The notes under the pieces: generated by a model
Told to the model about the DNA's origin: nothing
The model's input: only the letters and a program-made list of their open reading frames with translations
Database searches by the model: none
Shown: positions 5,896 through 12,729 of the stretch, piece after piece
How the letters are laid out: each line of letters starts with the position of its first letter
Position numbering within the stretch: the stretch's first letter is position 1
Assembly: GCA_030632525.1 (NCBI GenBank)
Contig: DAOVUP010000009.1
Span: 1-12,779 of the forward strand
Direction: 5' to 3'
Source: Desulfobacteraceae bacterium
Lineage (GTDB): Bacteria > Desulfobacterota > DSM-4660 > Desulfatiglandales > Desulfatiglandaceae
DNA length: 12,779 nucleotides
Made by a program: the position numbers and the translations under genes

Positions 5896-8372
5896 TGGCT
5901 CTTCTTTTTCTTGGCCTTAGTCCCTTTCTTTTTTTCATCATTTTTTTCGTTATTCCCGAAATTCTTCAGCCCTTCGGCCAACTCCTTTAGCTTCTGGTCT
6001 ACTAAGTAGGTAATGCTCCCCTTAGGATATACGCCTTTCGCATTCTTTACCCCTGCTCTCTTCCCGGTCAGGATCTCAATCCCCTCATCAATGGTTTTGA
6101 CGGGATATACATGGAACCGGCCCTTTTTTACAGCCTCGACCACGTCCTTGCGAAGCATCAGGTCTTTAACATTGCTCTGGGGGATCATAACACCCTGGTT
6201 ATTTGCAGCCCCCATTTTACTGCAGCAATCAAAGAACCCCTCAATCTTTTCATTGACGCCCCCTATGGCCTGGACCTCTCCGTTCTGGTTGACCGAACCT
6301 GTGACCGCGATATACTGCTTGATAGGAACTTCGGTTAGGCTTGAAAGGAGTGCATAGATCTCCGTGGAAGAGGCGCTGTCACCGTCCACACCTCCGTAGG
6401 ACTGCTCAAAGGCGATGCTGGCGCTTATGGTCATCGGCTTGTCCTGGGCATATTTTTTTCTGAGATATCCGCCTAAGATCAGTACGCCCTTGTTATGGGT
6501 GTTGCCTGACATATCCGCTTCCCGTTCAATATTGATGATCCCTGCCCGGCCCATGGAGGTAGAACAGGTAATGCGGGAAGGTTTACCGAACATATAGTCT
6601 CCCATGGAGTAGACGGCCAGCCCGTTGACCTGGCCCACCACCTCTCCCTCCACATCGATCATCAGGGTTCCCCGGTCTATCATCTCTTGGATATGGTCCT
6701 CCACCATGCTTGACCTGAATTTCCTGGCCTCTATGGCCTCTTCCACATGGGCCTCTTCCACCAGCGCTTTGTTTTCCTGTCCCGCAAAAAAATCGCCCTC
6801 CCGTATATAATCGGTAATTTCCGGGAAACTGGTGGAGATCTTCTCCTGCCTGCCTGACATGCGGACTGCCTGTTCCACCAGGGCCGCTACTCCAGTCCTG
6901 TCAAAAGGCTTGAGACCCTCTTGCTCGGTTTTCATCTTAATGAAGCTCGAGATCTGCTGGATAGAATCTTCATCCTTATCCATTGCAGTATCAAAATCAG
7001 CCCTGACCTTGAATATCTTCTTGACGTCATCGTCAAAGTTCAGGAGGAGGTGGTATAAATAGGCATCGGAAATAACCACAACCTTGAGATCAATATCGAT
7101 CGGTTCCGGCTTGAGGCCGCTGGTGGTGAACAAGTAGAAAGGATCGTAGGTCTGGATCTCAAGTTCTTCGCTTTTGAGCGCCCTCTTAAGTGCCTGCCAC
7201 ACGCCAGGCTCTACAACGGCGTCTAAGAGGTTGATCACGAGATAACCTCCCATGGCCTTTATAAGGGAGCCTGCCTTGATCTTGCTGAAATCGGTTCGCC
7301 ATACTCCGGATCTGTCAACGATCTTCTCGATGCTCCCAAAGATATTTCTGTAGGTAGGGTAGCTCTCTATGATGACCGGTGGGCCTTTCTGCTCGCTGTT
7401 ATCCACCAAGAGATTAACTTTGTAGGGCTGAAACTGATCCACTTCAGGCGCCATAACAGGCATCCCCGGTATCTGAGCCTGCGGTTGGGGCATAAAAATC
7501 TGGAGATTATTGGCCATCTCTTCCAGTATGATTTCTAAATATTTTTTTATCGCCTTGGCTTTGTATTTTTTGAAGATGGGGGCTGCCAGGTCTGATGCAT
7601 TTTTCATGAACATGACCCGGTCCATCTCCTCAACCTTTTCCTGAATCTCTTTCTGAAGATCTCTGAGTTCAAGGAAGATCTGTTGGACCTGACCCTGCAA
7701 ACTGTCATACTTCTCCTTCATTGCCTCAAACTCATCTTTGGGGAATCTCCCCTTTTCAACCATTCCTTCAATCTGATCGATGTGTGTGGGCTTTCCATCA
7801 ACCATAGGCATTACCTCCGGCCTCTTGATCTGTCCCACCTGAACATCCACAAGGGCAAAACCTTCCTCTTTTACCTTCTCGTCGAGATTCTTAAAAAAGC
7901 CCTTTCCCTTTTGTTCATAGGCCTCCATAATCTCCTTTTTCATACTCACGTATTCCTGGCTTTCAAAAAGCTGCGGGATCTGTTTTTTTAATGCAGCTAC
8001 AAAGCTATTGATAGCCTTTTTAAAGGAAAGCCCGGTCCCTCCCTTTAGGCGGAGAAGTATGGGGGCCTCGGGGTTTTTAAAGTTGTTCACGTAGCAGAGA
8101 TCGTCAGGGACCCTGTCTTTCTTTGATATCTCTTGGAGAAGTTTTCTGACCGTGGACATCCTGCCGGTTCCTGCCCTCCCGGTGACAAAGACATTGTATC
8201 CCCGCCTGTCTATGCCCATCCCGAATTTGAATGCTTCAACCGCTCTTTTCTGTCCAATGATCTCTTTCAAGGGCTTGAGATCATCTGTGGTTTTAAAAGG
8301 GAGTGTGGCAGGGTCAAGTCTCCATCTGAGATTTTCAAGAGGAACTTCCGGATAAGAATTTTTCTTGGGCAT
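5892..8372 (-). CDS. Lon-like S16 protease with AAA_32-type ATPase domain
   Basis: An 826-residue cytoplasmic protease of the group with an AAA_32 (PF13654) domain fused to a Lon S16 protease domain. The Walker A position reads GRAGTGRMS (65-73), with Arg71 where Lys is expected. A long helical, Glu/Lys-rich insertion (about 120-290) separates it from the Walker B region GGYLVINLLD (375-384). The protease domain has the nucleophile Ser666 in GVDGDSASS and Lys709 in GGVNEKIEGFF. Their spacing of 43 residues equals that of Ser679 and Lys722 in E. coli Lon, so the dyad looks intact. The C-terminus (811-826) is a Lys-rich tail. There is no N-terminal Lon substrate-binding domain. The start is ATG at 8372 with AAGGAGAT at 8378-8385. 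It follows hsp20 and leads a coupled operon with the Cys-rich, methyltransferase and crotonase genes. A role in protein quality control is likely from family and context. Confidence 0.93.
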   Translation of the reverse strand: MPKKNSYPEVPLENLRWRLDPATLPFKTTDDLKPLKEIIGQKRAVEAFKFGMGIDRRGYNVFVTGRAGTGRMSTVRKLLQEISKKDRVPDDLCYVNNFKNPEAPILLRLKGGTGLSFKKAINSFVAALKKQIPQLFESQEYVSMKKEIMEAYEQKGKGFFKNLDEKVKEEGFALVDVQVGQIKRPEVMPMVDGKPTHIDQIEGMVEKGRFPKDEFEAMKEKYDSLQGQVQQIFLELRDLQKEIQEKVEEMDRVMFMKNASDLAAPIFKKYKAKAIKKYLEIILEEMANNLQIFMPQPQAQIPGMPVMAPEVDQFQPYKVNLLVDNSEQKGPPVIIESYPTYRNIFGSIEKIVDRSGVWRTDFSKIKAGSLIKAMGGYLVINLLDAVVEPGVWQALKRALKSEELEIQTYDPFYLFTTSGLKPEPIDIDLKVVVISDAYLYHLLLNFDDDVKKIFKVRADFDTAMDKDEDSIQQISSFIKMKTEQEGLKPFDRTGVAALVEQAVRMSGRQEKISTSFPEITDYIREGDFFAGQENKALVEEAHVEEAIEARKFRSSMVEDHIQEMIDRGTLMIDVEGEVVGQVNGLAVYSMGDYMFGKPSRITCSTSMGRAGIINIEREADMSGNTHNKGVLILGGYLRKKYAQDKPMTISASIAFEQSYGGVDGDSASSTEIYALLSSLTEVPIKQYIAVTGSVNQNGEVQAIGGVNEKIEGFFDCCSKMGAANNQGVMIPQSNVKDLMLRKDVVEAVKKGRFHVYPVKTIDEGIEILTGKRAGVKNAKGVYPKGSITYLVDQKLKELAEGLKNFGNNEKNDEKKKGTKAKKKKSQ

Positions 8373-8393
8373 TATTGATCTCCTTGTTTATGT

Positions 8394-8538
8394 TGAAATT
8401 TGAAACTTGAAATTTGTCGAAGATCCCGTCTTTAGCGGGGAAACTCGAAGACAAAGAGGCATGTCAGCTTGAGGAGTATGCGATCTCAAAGTCTTCTACG
8501 ATTCCAGGTTCCCAATTTCCAATTTCCAGTTTCAAATT
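8394..8538. repeat. Heptamer tandem repeats forming a 17/18-bp inverted repeat
   Basis: At 8394-8414 the 7-mer TGAAAYT is repeated three times in perfect phase. At 8512-8532 the 7-mer CCARTTT is repeated three times, followed by CAAATTG. The two blocks are inverted relative to each other: AATTTGAAACTTGAAATT (8397-8414) and AATTTCCAGTTTCAAATT (8521-8538) pair at 17 of 18 positions. The right block contains the hsp20 stop codon (8532-8534). Within the 106-nt loop, CCCGT (8425-8429) and GCGGG (8435-8439) can form a small stem. In the hsp20-to-lon transcript this would make a long stem-loop between the two genes, possibly separating their expression or protecting one end. Confidence 0.55.
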
Positions 8539-8978
8539 GTCTCAATCTCTATATAGCGTGCCTTTTGGGGCTTCCATTTAGGCACCACGATGTTTAATAT
8601 TCCTCTATTGAGGGTGGCCTTGATTTCGCGTATCCTCGCATGGAAGGGGAGGGGGATGGTGCGGGAAAAAGAGCTGAGTTTTCTTTCAATCCTTTGATAA
8701 TACCCGCTTCCTTCAACGGACACCTCCCTTTTACTCCCTTTGATGGTTAACTTGTCATCGGTTACTGAGATACCGAGACTCTTGGGGTCGATCCCAGAGA
8801 GTACCGCTCTAATCATAAAGGTGTCTTTTGTTAGAACCGTCTCTAATGAAATACCCCCTGATATATCTTCTAAAAACAGGTCTGCCCCTATGTCGGGCCA
8901 ACACTGGTTAAAGAGGCACTCCATTTCCCTTCTCATTTTACTTATCTCTTTATCCATCCAGGGGATCAATTCTGACAT
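8532..8978 (-). CDS. Hsp20/alpha-crystallin family small heat shock protein
   Basis: A 148-residue small heat-shock protein, an ATP-independent holdase that binds unfolding proteins. The alpha-crystallin domain runs from about residue 45 to 140. It begins with ISLETVLTKDTFMIRAVLSGIDPKS (read in two parts: ISLETVLTKD and TFMIRAVLSGIDPKS), continues with DDKLTIKGSKRE (74-85) and YYQRIERKLSSFSRTIPLP (93-111), and ends with the conserved turn NRGILNIVVPK (123-133). The tail YIEIETI may supply the I-x-I contact used in oligomer assembly. The N-terminal arm is short, with WMDKEISKMRREME. The start is ATG at 8978 with a strong AAGGAGAT at 8985-8992. It sits directly upstream of the Lon-like protease on the same strand, 159 nt apart, a sensible holdase/protease pairing. 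I could not find a convincing heat-shock sigma promoter. Confidence 0.93.
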   Translation of the reverse strand: MSELIPWMDKEISKMRREMECLFNQCWPDIGADLFLEDISGGISLETVLTKDTFMIRAVLSGIDPKSLGISVTDDKLTIKGSKREVSVEGSGYYQRIERKLSSFSRTIPLPFHARIREIKATLNRGILNIVVPKWKPQKARYIEIETI

Positions 8979-9026
8979 GGCAGGATCTCCTTGTTCGTTA
9001 GACAGTTAACAATTGAATCTTGTGGA

Positions 9027-9044
9027 AAAAGATGTTCATCTTTT
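9027..9044. terminator. Hairpin between the PurN-like gene and hsp20
   Basis: AAAAGATG (9027-9034) and CATCTTTT (9037-9044) are perfect inverted copies with a 2-nt gap. Read on the minus strand, the stem lies 9 nt after the PurN-like stop and ends in a run of five T. This resembles a short, weak intrinsic terminator or attenuator separating the PurN-like gene from hsp20. The stem is only A/T-rich 8 bp, so read-through is likely. Confidence 0.4.
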
Positions 9045-9053
9045 ATCCTTCAT

Positions 9054-9851
9054 CTATTCTCTATAACCACCTGGCACAGGATGACCATCCACATACACCC
9101 GGGTTTTATCATCAAGGGCGAACCGGCCCCTCGCGATCATTTCCATGGTCCGGGGAAAGATCTTCCAGTCCCCTGCTTCTTTCAGGCGCTCCTGATGTTC
9201 CTCCGCCACCATTGCAAATTTTTCCTTGTTCTTGATTAGCGTTTCCAGCGATTCAGGGAGTGTTACCGGGATAAGGCCTGATACCATTAATAAAGGACCC
9301 GAGTCAACGCCTTCATCTGTATAGAGAGTAGAGGACCTCAACACCTTTTCCCCGGCAGAAATGGCATCTTCAACCGCATTATCGCCAATAAATTTTCTCC
9401 GGCCGTCAGGGAGAGATATGGAAAGATCCGCAGGATGAACGTTTACGCATCTATTTAGGGTAATATAACTCATATACCCGCCTAAGGCAATTACATCGAT
9501 CTCAAAGGCCTCTACCAGTCTCTTGGCTGTCCGGTCATATTCTCTCCTGGCGGCCATCCCCCCTGGGGTCCCAACACTTCTCTTAATGGATCTCGTGGTA
9601 TGGAAGGCCCTGATGTCATAGCTGAAATAGGAAAGACCGTTTTCAAATGCGATCCTTTCTCCGGCAGATTGGCCGTCCGAGCGGTCGCTGAATATAAAGA
9701 TAGTTTCAAAGGGTGCTCTTCCTTCCCGGGCGGCCAACCTTTTTTCGTATTCCAAAAGCCTCATGATATTTGTGCCGGAACCTGACATAAAGGCGGCTAC
9801 TCGCATGGGTCTGCCCTCTTTTTCAGGGTCAAAAATGGGTGTAATCGTCAT
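9054..9851 (-). CDS. PurN-like formyltransferase family protein
   Basis: A 265-residue protein related to phosphoribosylglycinamide formyltransferase, which passes a formyl group from 10-formyl-THF to GAR in purine synthesis. FMSGSGTN (21-28) matches the phosphate-binding loop. The catalytic triad of PurN (Asn106, His108, Asp144) maps to Asn137, His139 (NVHPADLS) and Asp183 (DEGVDSGPLL). The ending DGHPVPGGYRE also fits. It is about 50 residues longer than E. coli PurN (212), with an insertion around 84-106 (TTRSIKRSVGTPGG) and an altered loop after NVHP that lacks the LLPKYPG motif, so the formyl acceptor may differ. Start: ATG 9851 has a poor ribosome site; ATG 9806 (residue 16, MRVAAF) has AGAGGG 8 nt upstream and is a real alternative. 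The residues in between (IFDPEKEGRP) look conserved in memory of related proteins, so I keep the longer form. Confidence 0.8.
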   Translation of the reverse strand: MTITPIFDPEKEGRPMRVAAFMSGSGTNIMRLLEYEKRLAAREGRAPFETIFIFSDRSDGQSAGERIAFENGLSYFSYDIRAFHTTRSIKRSVGTPGGMAARREYDRTAKRLVEAFEIDVIALGGYMSYITLNRCVNVHPADLSISLPDGRRKFIGDNAVEDAISAGEKVLRSSTLYTDEGVDSGPLLMVSGLIPVTLPESLETLIKNKEKFAMVAEEHQERLKEAGDWKIFPRTMEMIARGRFALDDKTRVYVDGHPVPGGYRE

Positions 9852-9946
9852 TTATAGTTCTCACTTTCGGAATCTTCTATAGGCGAATGGCAGATGTCTT
9901 TCACGCATTTCCCAGATGATTAATGGAAAGGCTCAAGGCATTGTTT

Positions 9947-9978
9947 TCAATCCCTCAATTCCTCAATCCCTAAATTCG
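9947..9978. repeat. Octamer tandem repeat (TCAATYCC)
   Basis: TCAATCCC, TCAATTCC and TCAATCCC follow one another exactly at 9947-9970, then a decayed fourth unit, TAAATTCG, at 9971-9978. It lies in the 183-bp spacer between the PGK and PurN-like genes. The unit is 8 nt, so it would not keep frame if translated; it is non-coding here. Confidence 0.6.
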
Positions 9979-10017
9979 CAATTCCGGTTTATCCGGGTTA
10001 ACCATGTCTATCCCTAA

Positions 10018-10045
10018 GCCTTGCGCCCTGTGCCTTATGCCTCAT
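10018..10045. repeat. Heptamer tandem repeat running into the PGK stop
   Basis: Four consecutive 7-mers fit GCCYYRY with small changes: GCCTTGC, GCCCTGT, GCCTTAT and GCCTCAT (10018-10045). The last two overlap the 3' end of the PGK gene: the stop codon (10035-10037) and the codons for its final Glu-Ala fall within the repeat. This suggests that repeat growth has reshaped the C-terminus of the protein. Confidence 0.5.
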
Positions 10046-11336
10046 CATCGATCAACATCTCAACCGGCTTCAGGTGATAGGGGGTTCCCTGTTCGATAGC
10101 CGCAAGGACGCTTCCTCCGCCTGTAAAATAATAGGAGTCGGGGTCATCCAGACCGGCCATGTAGATCCCGGGGCAGAGATTTCGGAGTTCCTGCAGCGTG
10201 TCTCCACCGGCAAAGAGCTTGGAGGCATAGCTATTATCGGCAATCAATCGATACAGGGCCTGGGATCCCTCAAAAAAGAGGGGCATAAGTCCCATGACGG
10301 CATTCACAAAAATCGTCCTGGCAGAAGTGATTACATCCACAACCCTTTTGTCCTGAAAAGATTCAGGGTCTATATCGAGGATGTATTTGATAACCTCTCC
10401 CTGTTTCAGGTTATCAACTCGGATGGATCGATATTGCCCTTCAATCCTCTCCTCTGTACTCTCCGATTCCACGAGATATGGCATTTCCAGAATCTTGTTT
10501 TCCTCTCTGTCTAATTCAACAAGTTCCATTGCAAGGGCCCTGTCTTCATCTGACACACCGGCAATATCCACCCCGTATTTGGCAGAAAGAAAGGTGTTAT
10601 ACATCAGCCCACCAAGAATAAGATGGTCCACCCTGTTGAAAAGAGCCTTGAGGGGACCGATTTTTGTGTCGTATTTTGCCCCGGCAACTATCGCCACAAA
10701 CGGTCTTTCAGGTTCAAGCACCCTGTGAAGATTCATCAGCTCCTTCTGGAGCAGAATGCCCGCAAAGGAGGGCAGCTTAGCCGCAATATCATAGGTTGAC
10801 GCATGGGCGCGCCACGAACCGAATGCATCATTAACATAAAGGTCTGCAAGGGTTGAAAGCTCCTCTGCTAAAATTTCCCTCTCCGGACCTTCTGACTGCT
10901 CACCCTGAAACCAGCGTGAATTGGGGAGATAAATCATCCCTATTTTCCCCTCCCTCAGATCTTCAACGGCCGGTCCTATGGACTTGTCCATATGGGTAAT
11001 TCCCCTGTCAGGATCTATTGGGAACTCCTGTATATGAATTTTAACAGGAAGTTTCTGTTCCAGGTACTTGACGATGGGTTCGATGGACTCCCCCTTTCTG
11101 CATACGATGCTGCCGGTTTTTTTGTCTTTGGGTCTCCCCACATGGGTTATCAGGATCGGTTTTCCCCCTCCCGCGGCGATGGCATAAAGGGTTCCAATGG
11201 TGGCATCAATACGGTAAGGGTCTTTGATTTGACCTTTTTTAACCACATTATGATCCACCCTTAACAGGACAGTCTTTCCTTTAATGGGAGCTTGTTGTAT
11301 AAGCCTCAGACGGGGATCCAGCTTGCCCTTTTCCAT
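10035..11336 (-). CDS. Divergent phosphoglycerate kinase family protein
   Basis: A 433-residue PGK-family protein (usual length about 390-420). PGK moves phosphate between 1,3-bisphosphoglycerate and ADP. Substrate-site residues are kept: RVDHN with Asp28 and Asn30, Arg42, THVGRP with His65 and Arg68, Arg141 in PNSRWF, and VNDAFGSWRAHAST with Arg176. In the nucleotide half, GAKYDTK keeps Lys221 and Lys225, and AGGDT keeps Asp379; FTGGGS (404-409) matches the last glycine motif. Several signatures differ from classic PGK: RVDHNVV for RVDFNVP, YLPNSRWF for LLENVRF, and AVMGLMPLFFEGS (346-358) for the NGPMGVFE loop. No other glycolytic gene is nearby; the next gene is PurN-like. Start ATG 11336 follows AGAGGA. 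It could be a working but diverged PGK or a paralogue with another acyl-phosphate substrate. Confidence 0.88.
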   Translation of the reverse strand: MEKGKLDPRLRLIQQAPIKGKTVLLRVDHNVVKKGQIKDPYRIDATIGTLYAIAAGGGKPILITHVGRPKDKKTGSIVCRKGESIEPIVKYLEQKLPVKIHIQEFPIDPDRGITHMDKSIGPAVEDLREGKIGMIYLPNSRWFQGEQSEGPEREILAEELSTLADLYVNDAFGSWRAHASTYDIAAKLPSFAGILLQKELMNLHRVLEPERPFVAIVAGAKYDTKIGPLKALFNRVDHLILGGLMYNTFLSAKYGVDIAGVSDEDRALAMELVELDREENKILEMPYLVESESTEERIEGQYRSIRVDNLKQGEVIKYILDIDPESFQDKRVVDVITSARTIFVNAVMGLMPLFFEGSQALYRLIADNSYASKLFAGGDTLQELRNLCPGIYMAGLDDPDSYYFTGGGSVLAAIEQGTPYHLKPVEMLIDDEA

Positions 11337-11384
11337 TTGGAATCCTCTCTAATTTGGATTATGAGATTCACATCACTCCTAATC

Positions 11385-11443
11385 AGTTGCGAAATTCTTA
11401 CTGAACGGGGCGAAAAAGTCAAGTTGCGAATTCCAATTCTTAC
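11385..11443. repeat. Direct repeat in the PGK-cupin spacer
   Basis: AGTTGCGAA followed by ATTCTTAC occurs at 11385-11401, and again at 11422-11443 with five extra bases (TTCCA) between the two halves. The copies start 37 bp apart, between divergent genes. They overlap the proposed PGK promoter boxes, so they could be regulator sites or the remains of a spacer repeat. Confidence 0.35.
11395..11422 (-). promoter_or_regulatory. Possible sigma-70 promoter for the PGK-like gene
   Basis: Read on the minus strand, TTGACT (11417-11422) is a 5/6 match to the -35 box, and TAAGAA (11395-11400), 16 bp downstream, is a poor -10. It would give a leader of about 50 nt to the PGK start. The 124-bp spacer must also hold a promoter for the divergent cupin gene, for which I see no clear boxes. 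Confidence 0.3.
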
Positions 11444-11460
11444 CTTAAGGAGCCATAACC

Positions 11461-11802
11461 ATGATCGTACGAAATATAAATGACAAGGAAGTGATGGATA
11501 CCACATATCTCGCCCATGGCGGGGCCATCGCCCAGATGATTTTAGACCGACGGATCTTGAAAGAGATCGGCTTTTTAGCTATTGCGAGCTTGAAACCGGG
11601 CAAGGAAATTGAGGCCCATGTGGACCCGATGGAAGAGATTTATTTCGTTCTAAGCGGGTCGGGCGAAATGAAGGTGGATGAGGAGGCAAGGGAGGTAAAA
11701 CCGGGAGATGCTGTTTGGGTCCCGGTGGGGTCCAGTCATGCGCTCCTGAACGACGGTGAGGAGGATTGCCTCATTCTGGTTGTTGCATCCCAAGCTGAGT
11801 AG
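11461..11802 (+). CDS. Single-domain cupin protein
   Basis: A 113-residue small beta-barrel cupin. Motif 1 spans 47-66: Gly47, His53, Asp55, Glu59 and Gly66 fit G(X)5HXH(X)3E(X)6G, except that the second His is Asp55. Motif 2 spans 82-97 and is exact: Gly82, Pro88, Gly90, His93, Asn97. Likely metal ligands are therefore His53, Glu59 and His93, with Asp55 perhaps the fourth. Such proteins act as isomerases, dioxygenases, or sugar or small-molecule binders; the substrate cannot be told. The start at 11461 has AAGGAG at 11447-11452, 8 nt upstream. The stop overlaps the ribosome site of the GT9 gene, so the two genes are probably one operon. Confidence 0.9.
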   Translation: MIVRNINDKEVMDTTYLAHGGAIAQMILDRRILKEIGFLAIASLKPGKEIEAHVDPMEEIYFVLSGSGEMKVDEEAREVKPGDAVWVPVGSSHALLNDGEEDCLILVVASQAE

Positions 11803-11805
11803 GAG
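11801..11805 (+). promoter_or_regulatory. Ribosome binding site supporting a TTG start
   Basis: AGGAG shares bases with the cupin stop TAG (11800-11802) and lies 6 nt before TTG 11812. It decides the start of the glycosyltransferase, since no ATG precedes its conserved N-terminus, and suggests translational coupling with the cupin. Confidence 0.7.
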
Positions 11806-11811
11806 AGCCCC

Positions 11812-12729
11812 TTGAACGTCCTTATTATCAGACCAGGCGCCTTAGGAGATACCCTCATGTTGCTGCCGGCCCTAATAGATCTCTCGGATAGGGTAACCGT
11901 CACCTTTGTGGGCAGGCAGCCTGGTCTCGATTTTATCCAGCCCTGGGTCCATTGTGCAATGGATATGGAGAGATCCGGCTGGCACAGGCTTTTCACAAAT
12001 AGAACAGAAGGGGAGGGTCTACCCGTCTCGAATGCAAAAATTGCAGCTGCTTTTTTTAACGATCAAGATGGGGTCATCCGCAATAACCTGCGATCATTTC
12101 TGCCTGATGCCACTGTCCATCTCTTCCGAGCCTTCCCATTGGAAGGTGAGAATCTCCATGTGGCCAGATATCTGGCCGAATGTCTGAAATCCGCGGGACT
12201 CCCGGTTGATCCTGATAGATCAATGGAGGCCATACAACGCGGTATCCTTCGTGAGAAATATGGTTTATCCCCAAGGCTGAACAAGATTGTATTGCACCCG
12301 GGCTCCGGCTCTTCAGAGAAAAACCACCCCCCCAAGTTCTGGTCAAATCTCATCAAGCGACTTTGCAGTGAAAACGACTTCGGCAGTCTCAAGCCTGTTT
12401 TTCTTTTGGGGCCGGCAGAGGAATCGCTTCAGTCCTACTTTAAGGATACTCTTGAATATGAGGGTGCTCAGATAATTTTTTGTCCGGACAAAGAACGCCT
12501 CATTAAGACACTCAATAAGGCGGCTTTATGCTTGGGGCATGACAGCGGTATAACACACCTTTCCGCTATGCTCGGAACTCCTACGGTTGCGCTCTTCAAG
12601 AAAAGCGATGCCGTACAGTGGGGTCCATTAGGGCCTAAGGTGACTGTGATTCAAAACCAAGAACCCGGCAGGGAACTTATTGAGAGCATACTTAAGGCTT
12701 TAAGAGATTTTCTTGGTATACCCGGCTAG
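11812..12729 (+). CDS. Glycosyltransferase family 9 (heptosyltransferase-like)
   Basis: A 305-residue GT-B fold enzyme of family GT9, which transfers heptose or a related sugar from a nucleotide donor to lipopolysaccharide core or a similar acceptor at the inner face of the cytoplasmic membrane. The N-terminal domain opens with IIRPGALGDTLMLLPAL (5-21), where Asp13 is the acidic residue typical of the acceptor site. The donor domain has LHPGSGSSEKNHPPKFW (161-177), FLLGPAEE (197-204), and GHDSGITHLSAMLGTPTVALF (read GHDSGITHL at 242-250 and SAMLGTPTVALF at 251-262), then WGPLGP (270-275). It is slightly shorter than WaaC/WaaF (about 320-350). Start is TTG 11812, placed by its ribosome site and by alignment of the N-terminal motif. 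Genes of LPS core synthesis are not visible nearby, so donor and acceptor are unknown. Confidence 0.9.
   Translation: MNVLIIRPGALGDTLMLLPALIDLSDRVTVTFVGRQPGLDFIQPWVHCAMDMERSGWHRLFTNRTEGEGLPVSNAKIAAAFFNDQDGVIRNNLRSFLPDATVHLFRAFPLEGENLHVARYLAECLKSAGLPVDPDRSMEAIQRGILREKYGLSPRLNKIVLHPGSGSSEKNHPPKFWSNLIKRLCSENDFGSLKPVFLLGPAEESLQSYFKDTLEYEGAQIIFCPDKERLIKTLNKAALCLGHDSGITHLSAMLGTPTVALFKKSDAVQWGPLGPKVTVIQNQEPGRELIESILKALRDFLGIPG

Noticed and set aside
7683..7991. 102-residue plus-strand frame inside the Lon-like gene, Leu/Phe/His-rich
   Set aside because: Reverse-strand shadow of the coiled-coil insertion; the hydrophobic look comes from reversed Lys/Glu codons.
9915..9951. TTGAAA and CCATTAAT on the minus strand as a heat-shock sigma-32 promoter
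   Set aside because: Spacing is too long (about 18) and the CCCC of the -10 box is missing; also it lies upstream of the PurN-like gene and not next to hsp20.
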